DNA of 12,800 nt from Betaproteobacteria bacterium. GTDB lineage: Bacteria; Pseudomonadota; Gammaproteobacteria; Burkholderiales; SG8-41. The notes below the pieces were generated by a model. It did not search any database. It saw only the letters and a list, made by a program, of their open reading frames with translations, and was not told the origin of the DNA. A program made the position numbers and the translations under genes. Each line of letters begins with the position of its first letter. The first letter of the stretch is position 1. The stretch lies in contig JAQGNC010000172.1 in assembly GCA_028292065.1 (NCBI GenBank), positions 1 through 12,800 on the forward strand, in the 5' to 3' direction. This document shows, piece after piece, positions 1-7,754 of the stretch.

Positions 1-2
1 AA

Positions 3-380
3 GCCGTGCTCGCGCTCTCGGCGCTCGGTTTCCTGTGGGTGAACTGCGCGATGCTGCGGACGTTCCATTACTGGGCGAATGTGCCCTACCAGTGGGACGC
101 GCTGTCGCGTTCGGTCCTGGTCCAATCCGGATTCTCTTTACTGTGGACCTCGGCCGCTTTCGTCTTGATGCTGTATGCGACCCGCAGCTCACGGCGCCGC
201 CTGTGGATCGCCGGCGCGGTGCTGCTCGGCATGGTCGTGGTGAAGCTTTTCCTCAACGACCTGAGCAACACCGGCACGATCGCGCGCATCGTGTCGTTCC
301 TCGGCGTGGGCGCAGGCCTGCTTTTGATCGGCTATGTCGCGCCGGTTCCACCCGGAGACCGGGAACTGCAGGGCGACTAA
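3..380 (+). CDS. DUF2339-type multi-pass membrane protein, C-terminal end (5' partial)
   Basis: The reading frame is open to the left edge of the window, so only the last 125 residues are present and the true start lies outside. The fragment holds about four hydrophobic segments, including one around the LLWTSAAFVLMLYA stretch, WIAGAVLLGMVVVKLFL and IVSFLGVGAGLLLIGYVAP. The ending, with the pattern RRLWIAGAVLLGMVVVKLFL then DLSNTGTIARIVSFLGVG, is characteristic of the C-terminus of DUF2339 inner-membrane proteins, which are normally very long with many membrane spans. No molecular function is established that I can name. The gene converges on the phosphodiesterase-like gene, with only 19 bp between the two stop codons and no recognisable terminator there. 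The family call is from remembered sequence pattern; confidence is good for the family and nil for a function. Confidence 0.8.
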   Translation, partial: AVLALSALGFLWVNCAMLRTFHYWANVPYQWDALSRSVLVQSGFSLLWTSAAFVLMLYATRSSRRRLWIAGAVLLGMVVVKLFLNDLSNTGTIARIVSFLGVGAGLLLIGYVAPVPPGDRELQGD

Positions 381-399
381 AGCGGCAGGCGACCGAGCT

Positions 400-1851
400 T
401 CAGTCAGCGCGCACGCCGGCACGCGGGGAATGGCGTCCCCACCGCGCGAGGTCTGCTTCCGGATCGAGGCCGAGGTCGGCGAAGATCAGCGGCGCGATAT
501 CGATGCTCTCGAGGTCGGCTCGGCTGTCGTTCGGTGTGATGTCCGCGCCGTAGCGGATCACGATGCCTCGCGGCTGGTGATAACCGGTGCCGCCGTCGCG
601 CTGCATCTGGACGATGCCGAGCTTCTCGAACGCAAGCTTGGACGCTTCGTCGCCGGCTGAAGGGTAGAGCGCGCCGCCGTCGACGAGTCCGGCGCTGCAG
701 CCGATCGAAAACAGCACGGTGTTGCCTTCGACGTCGATGTCGTAGAAAGCCGGTTTTCCGTGCGCGCCGTGCAATGCGCTGACGAGACGCACGAATTCGC
801 TGGTATCCGCGGCAGATTCGAGCTCGACGGTGAAGTTCGGATGCATCGCCATGCGCGGCTCGAACGGTTTGGTATATCCGATCGCGCGCACGAACCGGCC
901 GAGGTCTTCGATGCGGATCTCGCGCCAGTGCTCGCCGCGGTCGATCGCTTCCTGTCCCATGCTCGACACGATGTAGAGCCGGCCTTTCCTGCGGTCGACG
1001 TACTGCTTCATGCAGCCGATCTGCTCGTCCGCGTAGTCGAGCGCGACGACGAGGCTCTGCGCGTGGAAAGCGTCGGCTTCACCGTCCATGCGGTAATCGA
1101 AGTCTTCGGGGAAAGCGTATTTCCAGTAGCGGTGCATGATTCCCGCGACGTGGTTGGTGAAGAAAGTGCAGAAGTCGGGGTCGCTGCGTGCAAGCGCGTG
1201 CGTGAAGACGTCGAAAGCGACCGGCGCCTGGAGGATCGCGCGGCGCGCGCGGTGTATGCCGGCTTTTCTTTCGTCGAGCAGCTGCTTCGCGAGACGGTAA
1301 GCGGTCTTCGGCGTGAGCCCGTTGAGAAAGAGGCGCATGAGGTTCCAGGCGACACGCGCGTCGAGCTTCACCGGTTTCGCGATGGCGCCGTCGGCCTGGG
1401 TCTGCTGCAGGTTCACCACCTGGAAGCACGAGTAGCGTTCGGGAATCGTCTCGGGTGCCGGCGCGAAAGTATCGGGCACGTAAAACGCGTACGGCAGGTC
1501 GTGCGGCGGCGGATACGATTGCATGCTGCCGAAGACGCCGACCTTCTTGCCGGCTCGGGCGAGCACTTCCCATAGCGGCGGGTACTGCGCGGCCGCCGAC
1601 AGGTCCTGGTTGATGAAGCGAATGTGGTGCGCGGTGTTGTAGACGCCGCGATGCACCGTGGGCCACGTCGTCCACGGATGCAGCTCGCCTTCGTCGCGCG
1701 TGACCGAGGTATAGGTGTCGGCGCTGCGCAGCACCGACGCGAGATGCGATTCGGGACGCTGCCGGACGTACCAGTCCACCACCCTCCACGGCACTTCGTT
1801 CAGCTCGTAGAGCACGACAGGTGCGGCGCAAGTCGGGCGCGTCTGGTCCAT
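400..1851 (-). CDS. Alkaline-phosphatase-superfamily (type I phosphodiesterase-like) protein with substituted metal ligands
   Basis: A 483-residue protein that reads as an alkaline phosphatase / nucleotide pyrophosphatase-phosphodiesterase fold. The first strand PVVLYELNEV (11-20) sits where the family normally has a metal-binding Asp; TTWPTVH (61-67) resembles the nucleophile motif; TNHVAGIMHRYW (232-243) resembles the D-x3-H segment; SSMGQ (296-300) sits where SDHG is usual; and GYHQPRGIVIRYG (423-435) resembles the C-terminal metal-His segment. DIAPLIFADLGL (451-462) is the typical family ending. Several expected Asp/His ligands are therefore replaced, so it may be inactive, use another metal arrangement, or belong to a distinct subfamily. 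There is no signal peptide or membrane span, so it is probably cytoplasmic. The frame continues upstream to 1959, but I chose the ATG at 1851 because AAGGGA lies 6 nt before it and the upstream extension is Arg-rich and unlike the family. It is divergent from aroC. The substrate is unknown. Confidence 0.75.
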   Translation of the reverse strand: MDQTRPTCAAPVVLYELNEVPWRVVDWYVRQRPESHLASVLRSADTYTSVTRDEGELHPWTTWPTVHRGVYNTAHHIRFINQDLSAAAQYPPLWEVLARAGKKVGVFGSMQSYPPPHDLPYAFYVPDTFAPAPETIPERYSCFQVVNLQQTQADGAIAKPVKLDARVAWNLMRLFLNGLTPKTAYRLAKQLLDERKAGIHRARRAILQAPVAFDVFTHALARSDPDFCTFFTNHVAGIMHRYWKYAFPEDFDYRMDGEADAFHAQSLVVALDYADEQIGCMKQYVDRRKGRLYIVSSMGQEAIDRGEHWREIRIEDLGRFVRAIGYTKPFEPRMAMHPNFTVELESAADTSEFVRLVSALHGAHGKPAFYDIDVEGNTVLFSIGCSAGLVDGGALYPSAGDEASKLAFEKLGIVQMQRDGGTGYHQPRGIVIRYGADITPNDSRADLESIDIAPLIFADLGLDPEADLARWGRHSPRAGVRAD

Positions 1852-1857
1852 GGTCGA

Positions 1858-1863
1858 TCCCTT
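1858..1863 (-). promoter_or_regulatory. Ribosome binding site that decides the start of the phosphodiesterase-like gene
   Basis: On the minus strand AAGGGA lies 6 nt upstream of the ATG at 1851. The alternative upstream ATG at 1959 has no comparable site and would add 36 residues of Arg-rich sequence, so this site favours the shorter protein. Confidence 0.6.
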
Positions 1864-1936
1864 CGTTGAGGGTGCACACGTTGGTACTCGAAGCGACGTT
1901 CCCTCTCGCTCGCGAGGCCTTCTTGCACGGCCGCAA

Positions 1937-1954
1937 CGGCTGGGGACAGGCACG
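1937..1954. other. GGGGACAGGCAC-type motif, possible remnant of a dispersed repeat
   Basis: The stretch CGGCTGGGGACAGGCACG lies just upstream of aroC. Motifs of the form TGGGGACAGGCACG / CGTGCCTGTCCCCA recur in proteobacterial intergenic regions, often near REP-associated transposase genes; this is from memory. No inverted partner or transposase is visible here, so it is at most a remnant. Confidence 0.2.
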
Positions 1955-1958
1955 CCCA

Positions 1959-1967
1959 TGTTAAACT
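1959..1967 (+). promoter_or_regulatory. Possible extended -10 promoter for aroC
   Basis: TG, one base, then TAAACT forms a moderate extended -10 box (4 of 6 matches to TATAAT plus the TG) about 28 bp before the aroC ATG. No convincing -35 box sits at the right distance. This is the only AT-rich element in the 144-bp divergent spacer (1852-1995). A transcript starting about 7 bp downstream would have a leader of roughly 20 nt. Weak, pattern-based call. Confidence 0.3.
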
Positions 1968-1995
1968 CGCGCCTGATTTCTTTCGAGCTTTTCCC

Positions 1996-3159
1996 ATGTC
2001 AGGCAGCACCCTCGGCAAGCTTTTCACCGTGACGTCTTTCGGCGAAAGCCACGGCCCCGCGATCGGGTGCGTCGTCGACGGCTGCCCTCCCGGGATGCTG
2101 CTCTCCGAAGCCGACATCCAGCCCGAGCTCGACCGCCGCAAGCCCGGCACCTCGCGCCACGTCACCCAGCGCCACGAGGAAGACCGCGTCGAGATCCTCT
2201 CCGGCGTCTTCGAAGGCCGCACGACCGGCACGCCGATCGGCCTGCTCATCCGCAATGTCGACGCGAAAAGCAAGGATTACTCGAAAATCAAGGACAAGTT
2301 CAGGCCCGGTCACGCGGACTACACCTACTGGCAGAAATACGGCATCCGCGATTACCGCGGGGGCGGGCGCCAGTCGGCGCGCGAGACCGCGGTGCGAGTC
2401 GCCGCCGGTGCGATCGCGAAGAAGTGGCTGAATGAAAAATACGGCGTCGTCATCCGCGGCTACATGTCGCAGCTCGGTCCGATCGAGATCCCGTTTCTCT
2501 CGTGGAACGGCGTGTACGACAATCCGTTCTTCGTCGCGGACCCGGTGTTCGTGCCGCAGCTCGAAGCATTCATGGACAAGCTGCGCAAATCCGGCGATTC
2601 GGTCGGCGCGAAGATCACGACCGTCGCCTCGGGCGTTCCGGTCGGCTGGGGCGAGCCGGTGTACGACAAGCTCGACGCCGATCTCGCGTACAACATGATG
2701 AGCATCAACGCGGTCAAAGGCGTCGAGATCGGCGCGGGATTCGCGGCGGTCACCCAGCGCGGCACCGAGCATTCGGACGAGATGACCCCGCAAGGCTTTG
2801 TCAGCAACAACGCCGGCGGCATCCTCGGCGGCATCTCGACCGGGCAGGACGTCGTGGTGCACGTCGCGATCAAGCCGACGTCGAGCATCCGGCTCGCGCG
2901 CCACACCATCGACGTGAACGGCGCGCCCGCGATCATCGAGACCCACGGGCGTCACGATCCGTGCGTCGGCATCCGTGCGACGCCGATCTGCGAATCGATG
3001 ATGGCGCTGACGCTCATCGATCATGCCTTGCGCCACCGCGCGCAGAACGCCGACGTCGTCACCGCGACGCCGCGGATCGCCGCACAGGCGCCGGCGGAGG
3101 TGATCGCGACGCTGCGCGAACCCGCGGCGGTCGAGGACCCCGAGCCCGACGAAGCCTGA
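1996..3159 (+). CDS. aroC: Chorismate synthase
   Basis: Converts 5-enolpyruvylshikimate-3-phosphate to chorismate, the last step of the common aromatic pathway, using reduced FMN as cofactor; cytoplasmic. The 387-residue protein carries all family signatures: SFGESHGPAIG (14-24) with the conserved His19, RPGHAD (103-108) with His106, GGGRQSARET (122-131) and GRHDPCVGIRA (318-328). It is somewhat longer than the roughly 360-residue enterobacterial enzyme because of an acidic C-terminal tail ending EDPEPDEA. The start MSGSTLGKLFTVTSFGESHG matches the family N-terminus, although no strong Shine-Dalgarno precedes it (the bases before the ATG are pyrimidine-rich). An MFS transporter gene follows after 13 bp, probably in the same transcript. 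The protein looks complete and functional. Confidence 0.97.
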   Translation: MSGSTLGKLFTVTSFGESHGPAIGCVVDGCPPGMLLSEADIQPELDRRKPGTSRHVTQRHEEDRVEILSGVFEGRTTGTPIGLLIRNVDAKSKDYSKIKDKFRPGHADYTYWQKYGIRDYRGGGRQSARETAVRVAAGAIAKKWLNEKYGVVIRGYMSQLGPIEIPFLSWNGVYDNPFFVADPVFVPQLEAFMDKLRKSGDSVGAKITTVASGVPVGWGEPVYDKLDADLAYNMMSINAVKGVEIGAGFAAVTQRGTEHSDEMTPQGFVSNNAGGILGGISTGQDVVVHVAIKPTSSIRLARHTIDVNGAPAIIETHGRHDPCVGIRATPICESMMALTLIDHALRHRAQNADVVTATPRIAAQAPAEVIATLREPAAVEDPEPDEA

Positions 3160-3172
3160 TCCGCGCAGCTCC

Positions 3173-4315
3173 GTGGCGCGGCACCTGCCTTTCCGGCGGC
3201 TCGCCGGTTTCTACTTCTTCTACTTCGCTTACCTCGGCACGTTCGCGCCGTTCTTCGGCCTGTATCTCGAAAGCGTCGGGCTGACGCCTTTCGACATCGG
3301 CACGGTGATGGCGCTGCCGCAGGTGACCCGCATCGTCGCGCCGCACGTGTGGAGCTGGCTCGCCGACCGCGGCAGCGCGCCGGTGCGCGTGGTGCGGCTC
3401 ACCGGCGTCGCGGGGACGCTCGTCTTTCTCGGCATATTCGCGGGAACCCAGTTCGCGCTCGTCTTCGCGATCGTCCTCGCCATGACTTTCTTCTGGAGCG
3501 CGGCGCTCCCGCTCATGGAAGCGACGACCCTCACGCATCTCGGCGACGAGACTTCGCGCTACGGGCGCATCCGGGTCTGGGGATCGGTCGGGTTCATCGT
3601 CGCGGTCGTGTGCGTCGGCCACGTGCTCGACTACGTCAGCCTCACCGCGGTGCCGGTGCTCGTGCTCGCGATGATGATCGGGATGCTCGCGTGCGCGTGG
3701 CTCGTTCCCGAAGCACGCGTGACTCCGCACGCGGAGGAGGCGTCGGTCGCCGCGCTCATGCTGCGGCCGCAGGTGCTCGCGCTCGTCGGCGCAGGCGCTT
3801 TCATGTCAGCGGCGCACGGGCCGTATTACACGTTCTATTCGATCTACCTGGTGGGCGAGGGCTACAGCAAAGCGGCGACCGGATGGCTGTGGGCGCTCGG
3901 GGTCGCGTGCGAAATCGGGGTGTTCGCATGGATGCCGAGGCTGTATCGCGCCTACACCCTGCGCCAGATCCTGCTGACGAGCTTTGCGCTGGCGACGGTG
4001 CGCTTCCTGGTGATCGCATGGCTCGCGCACAGCTTCGCCGCGCTGCTTTTCGCCCAGGTACTCCACGCCGCCACGTTCGGCGCTTTCCACGCCGCGTCGA
4101 TCGGCTACGTGCACAAGCTTTTCAAAGGGCGGCTGCAGTCGCGCGGCCAGGCGCTCTACGGCAGCGTCGCTTTCGGCGTCGGCGGCGCGTTCGGCGGCTT
4201 CGCGAGCGGCGCGCTGTGGGAGAGCGCGGGTGCGGCATGGACGTTCACGTTTGCGGCGGCGTGCGCGGCCATCGGCGGGATCATCCTGCTGTGGAAGCTC
4301 AAGCCGTCGCCGTGA
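3173..4315 (+). CDS. MFS transporter of the HcaT-like (3-phenylpropionate permease-like) type
   Basis: A 380-residue inner-membrane protein with about 12 predicted membrane segments, close to the length of E. coli HcaT. The N-terminus LAGFYFFYFAYLGTFAPFFGLYL (10-32) with a following helix ending in WSWLADR (60-66), and the motif GRIRVWGSVGFI (131-142), are typical of this MFS subgroup (MFS_1-like / nucleoside:H+ symporter-like). The substrate cannot be read from sequence; despite the HcaT resemblance there are no aromatic-catabolism genes nearby, so naming it a phenylpropionate carrier would be unsafe. It starts with GTG at 3173, 13 bp after the aroC stop, with no evident ribosome binding site, which suggests translational coupling to aroC. 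Its last 17 bp overlap the end of the oppositely oriented GGDEF/EAL gene. Confidence 0.85.
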   Translation: MARHLPFRRLAGFYFFYFAYLGTFAPFFGLYLESVGLTPFDIGTVMALPQVTRIVAPHVWSWLADRGSAPVRVVRLTGVAGTLVFLGIFAGTQFALVFAIVLAMTFFWSAALPLMEATTLTHLGDETSRYGRIRVWGSVGFIVAVVCVGHVLDYVSLTAVPVLVLAMMIGMLACAWLVPEARVTPHAEEASVAALMLRPQVLALVGAGAFMSAAHGPYYTFYSIYLVGEGYSKAATGWLWALGVACEIGVFAWMPRLYRAYTLRQILLTSFALATVRFLVIAWLAHSFAALLFAQVLHAATFGAFHAASIGYVHKLFKGRLQSRGQALYGSVAFGVGGAFGGFASGALWESAGAAWTFTFAAACAAIGGIILLWKLKPSP

Positions 4316-7300
4316 GGGCAGCGTCGGCGCGGATCTGCGCGCGGCCCGCGATGTAGCCTGCCCTCAAAAGCGGCTCGATCTCCTGCGCCGGCCTCGGCTT
4401 GCTGAACAGGTAGCCTTGCGCTTCGTGGCAGCCTTCGCGTTCGAGAAACGCGCGTTGCTCGTCCTCCTCGACGCCTTCGGCGATCACCCGCAGGCTCAGG
4501 CTTTTCGCCATCGCCACGATCGTGCGCGTGATGGCCGCGTCGTCCGCGTCCACTGGCACGCCGCGAACAAACGACTGATCGATCTTCAGGCAGTCTATGG
4601 GAAACCTTTTGAGGTAGCTCAGCGACGAGTAACCCGTGCCGAAATCGTCGATCGCGATGGAGACGCCGATCGCGCTGAGATCCTTGAGCACGGTCGCGGT
4701 ATTTGCGGGATCCTGCATGACCATGCTTTCGGTGATCTCGAGCTCGAGGCAGCAGGGATCGATATCCGTCTCCGAAATGATCGCGGCTATGCGTCCTGCG
4801 ATACCCGGCTCCGAGAGCTGCCGGGCGGACAGGTTGACCGCCATTTGCATCCGGGGCAGGCCGGCGTGCTGCCATGCCCGCAATTGCGTGCACGCGGTCC
4901 TGATCACCCAGTCGCCGATGGGTACGATGAGCCCCGTCTCCTCCGCCAGCGGAATGAACTGGGCCGGGGAGACCAGGCCGATCCCCGGGCGTTGCCAGCG
5001 TACGAGCGCTTCGACACCGGTGACGCGCCGCGTCGCGAGCTCGACACGCGGCTGGTAGTGAAGCAGGAGCTCGTCGCGCTCGAGCACCTGCCGCAGGCTG
5101 CTCGCAAGAAGCAGCGTTTCGAGCGCGTGCGCATTCATGTCGCTCGAAAAGAATCGGTACGCGTCGCGGCCTTCCTCCTTCGCCCGGTACATCGCCGCGT
5201 CCGCATTCTTCAGAAGCGTCTGCGTGTCGGTGCCATCGGCGGGATAGCAGCTGATACCGACGCTTGCCGAGACGAAAAGCTCGTGACCTGCGAGCGCGAA
5301 AGGCCGGACGAGCGCGGCGAGGATTTTTTGCGCCACCGCAGCCGCGTCTTCGGGTGTGCGGAGCTCGTCGAGCAGGATCGTGAACTCGTCGCCCCCGGCG
5401 CGCGCGATCACGTCGCTTGCGCGCACGCATCCGCGCAGTCGCGCGGCCACGGCCTGGAGCAGCGTGTCGCCGGTGTGATGGCCGAGGGAATCGTTGATCG
5501 CCTTGAAGCGGTCGAGGTCGACGAAGAGCACCGCGGCGAGGCCCCCATGGCGCTGCGCGCGCAAAAATGCGTCGCTGCAGCGGTCGTGAAAAAGCACGCG
5601 GTTCGGCAGGTTCGTCAGCGCGTCGTGATGGGCGAGAAACTGAAGACGCGCCTCGTACTCCTTGAAACGGGCGATGTCGGAGAAAACGGTGACGTAATGC
5701 GTCACGTCGCCCCCCTTGTCGCTGACCGCGCTCACACTGCGCAACTCCGGATAGAGCTCGCCGCTTTTCCTGCGGCGCTTGACCTCTCCGCGCCAGTGAC
5801 CGGTTTCCCGCACGGTGTCCCAGACCTGCTCGTAGAGCGCGTCGTCGTCGCCCGAGCGCAGAAACTCGGGCCGTTTCCCGATCGCTTCGTCCCCGTGGTA
5901 GCCGGTGATCGCGCTGAAGGCCTCGTTCACGAACACGATTCGCCGTGAGGAGTCATAGATCGCGATGCCGTCGGCTGTGTGTTTCATCGCGTTGGCGGCG
6001 AGTTGGGATTTTTCCTCCGCCTTCTGGCGCTGCATGAACAGTCCGATCTGGCCGCTGATCGCGTTGACGCTCGCGAGGAACACGTCGTCGGGCGCGCGCG
6101 TGCCGCGGCTGAAGCACTCTATGGCGGCGAAGACCTGGCCGTCGTAGACGATGGGAAAGGAAAACGCCCCGCGCAAACCGGCCCGAGCCGCGAGTTCGGC
6201 TCGCCGGAAGGTCGGTTCCTGCGTCACATCCGTGAACCAGATGGGCTCGCGCGCGCCCCACACGCGCCCCATGAGGCCTTCCGGGCGCAATGTCCGTAAT
6301 CGCCGGCGCGAGCTGGCGGCGAACGCCTGCACCTGCGCGTCGTCTTCAGTCCACGCAGCGACTTCCCGGATGGCGTCGTCGCGGTCGTCGCGCTCCCAGC
6401 AGCTGCCATAGGCGAATCCCAGGGTCTCGCACGCGATACGGAGTATCGCCGACATCGCCGCGGGGACCGTATCGGCTTCCGCGAGCACGCGCGTGATTGC
6501 GTGCTCCATGGCAAGCCGCGCCTGCGCCTGCTTGCGCTGGGTGATGTCCACAAGCGAAGTCACCACGCCGGACGGAACGGCCGACCCGGGGGCGAATAGC
6601 GGCTGCGCGCTCAGTGAAAGCCACGTCACCGTGCCGTCCCGCCCGCGGAATCCCAGGACTTCGTCGGTGCGCGCCTTCCCGCTGCGCAGAGCGACGCTGG
6701 CGGGATGCTCGTCCGGGGCAATTGGCGAGCCGTCTTCGCGGATGGGCTCCCACTCCGCCTTGAACTCCAGGCTGCCTCGAAGCTCCGCGATCGAGCGTCC
6801 CAGGATGCGCTCGGCGCTCGCGTTGCACGCGACGATACGCCCGCCCGCGTCGCGAATGACGATGCCTTCGGCGATGGCGGCGACGACCGAGCGGTAGCGC
6901 GTCTCGCTCTCGGTGAGCATGCGCGCGTTGCGGCGTAAGCGGACGAAAGCGTAGACCGCGTACGACAGGAGCGTCAGCGATGCGAGCAGGAGCAGGAAGC
7001 GCAGGGCGTCACTGCGCGCGAGAGCCCGCTCGAAATCCGCGTTGTAGGTCGCGGTCAGCTCGGCGCCGAGGTGGCCCTGCTCGGCCGAAGTGATGTGTGC
7101 AATCAGGCCGTCGATGCGTTGCTGGTTTTGCGCGATGTGCTGCGCGTGCAGCAGGACCCGCTCGAGATCGGCCTGCGTTCCCGCAGGGGCGCCTGCGCGC
7201 ACGGTTTCGAGCGCCGCGATCGCACTCATCACTTCGGTGTAGTCGTCCCGCGCAGCCCCGACCTGGACCAGCAGTGCTTCCCTTAGCACCGCGTGCAGCT

Positions 7301-7754
7301 TCTCTCGCAGGAACGATGACGTGCCTGCACCAAGCGCGGCTTTTTCGACGGAGAGCGGCAGATACAGCACCGAGTTGCGCAGCAGCGCATTGTGCGATTT
7401 GAAGCGTTCTACGAGATCTTCCCGGGTTTGCAGCGTCGTCGACAGTTGTGCGATCGCCGCGTCGATGTCGCTGCTGCCGCGGCCTGCGATCGCATCCCGG
7501 CCCGTCTCGAGGCTTTCCTTGATCCGCGTCAGGCGTTGCAGGATCGCGACAGGTGGGTCGTAGTTGTTGATCAGGCCATATCTGAGCTTCAGGACGGTCT
7601 CGCTCAGCTCCGAGTCGAGCGCCTGCATCTCGCGAAGCCGGGTCACGACGGAGTCGTGGCGGCCCGAATCCAGGCCGTATACGTTCGCAAAGCCGACGAG
7701 CATGGCAGCGGCGAGAGCAAGCGCTGCGACCTGAATGGCGCGGCGCGAGATCAT
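4299..7754 (-). CDS. Membrane sensor with DAHL-like, PAS, GAF, PAS, GGDEF and EAL domains (bifunctional c-di-GMP enzyme)
   Basis: A 1151-residue inner-membrane regulator of cyclic di-GMP. Order: membrane helix about 6-28; periplasmic all-helical region about 29-250 whose LDSELSETVLKLRYGLINNYDP segment (46-67) resembles the DAHL ligand-binding domain; second helix about 251-272; PAS about 282-405; GAF about 420-575; PAS about 585-695; GGDEF about 700-868; EAL about 880-1135. The GGDEF motif is intact (787-791) and is preceded five residues upstream by the inhibitory-site motif RASD (778-781), so product-inhibited cyclase activity is plausible. The EAL site is also intact: E915-A-L, N974, E1006, D1036-D1037, K1057, E1093 and Q1113, as expected of an active phosphodiesterase. 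Which activity dominates cannot be told. The ATG overlaps the peroxidase stop by 4 bp (ATGA), implying coupled translation. The gene end overlaps the MFS gene by 17 bp, convergently. Confidence 0.9.
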   Translation of the reverse strand: MISRRAIQVAALALAAAMLVGFANVYGLDSGRHDSVVTRLREMQALDSELSETVLKLRYGLINNYDPPVAILQRLTRIKESLETGRDAIAGRGSSDIDAAIAQLSTTLQTREDLVERFKSHNALLRNSVLYLPLSVEKAALGAGTSSFLREKLHAVLREALLVQVGAARDDYTEVMSAIAALETVRAGAPAGTQADLERVLLHAQHIAQNQQRIDGLIAHITSAEQGHLGAELTATYNADFERALARSDALRFLLLLASLTLLSYAVYAFVRLRRNARMLTESETRYRSVVAAIAEGIVIRDAGGRIVACNASAERILGRSIAELRGSLEFKAEWEPIREDGSPIAPDEHPASVALRSGKARTDEVLGFRGRDGTVTWLSLSAQPLFAPGSAVPSGVVTSLVDITQRKQAQARLAMEHAITRVLAEADTVPAAMSAILRIACETLGFAYGSCWERDDRDDAIREVAAWTEDDAQVQAFAASSRRRLRTLRPEGLMGRVWGAREPIWFTDVTQEPTFRRAELAARAGLRGAFSFPIVYDGQVFAAIECFSRGTRAPDDVFLASVNAISGQIGLFMQRQKAEEKSQLAANAMKHTADGIAIYDSSRRIVFVNEAFSAITGYHGDEAIGKRPEFLRSGDDDALYEQVWDTVRETGHWRGEVKRRRKSGELYPELRSVSAVSDKGGDVTHYVTVFSDIARFKEYEARLQFLAHHDALTNLPNRVLFHDRCSDAFLRAQRHGGLAAVLFVDLDRFKAINDSLGHHTGDTLLQAVAARLRGCVRASDVIARAGGDEFTILLDELRTPEDAAAVAQKILAALVRPFALAGHELFVSASVGISCYPADGTDTQTLLKNADAAMYRAKEEGRDAYRFFSSDMNAHALETLLLASSLRQVLERDELLLHYQPRVELATRRVTGVEALVRWQRPGIGLVSPAQFIPLAEETGLIVPIGDWVIRTACTQLRAWQHAGLPRMQMAVNLSARQLSEPGIAGRIAAIISETDIDPCCLELEITESMVMQDPANTATVLKDLSAIGVSIAIDDFGTGYSSLSYLKRFPIDCLKIDQSFVRGVPVDADDAAITRTIVAMAKSLSLRVIAEGVEEDEQRAFLEREGCHEAQGYLFSKPRPAQEIEPLLRAGYIAGRAQIRADAALTATA

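Noticed and set aside
760..1575. 271-codon plus-strand open frame opposite the phosphodiesterase-like gene
   Set aside because: The minus-strand frame has a ribosome binding site and recognisable family segments. The plus-strand product is Arg/Val/Glu-rich and resembles nothing.
1999..3036. 345-codon minus-strand open frame opposite aroC
   Set aside because: It mirrors a complete chorismate synthase gene and has low-complexity Asp/Arg/Ala composition; no start signal or homology is recognisable.
4230..5948. 572-codon plus-strand open frame opposite the GGDEF/EAL gene
   Set aside because: It is Arg-rich with no family resemblance, and the opposite strand encodes intact GGDEF and EAL domains. 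Long antisense open frames are expected in GC-rich DNA.
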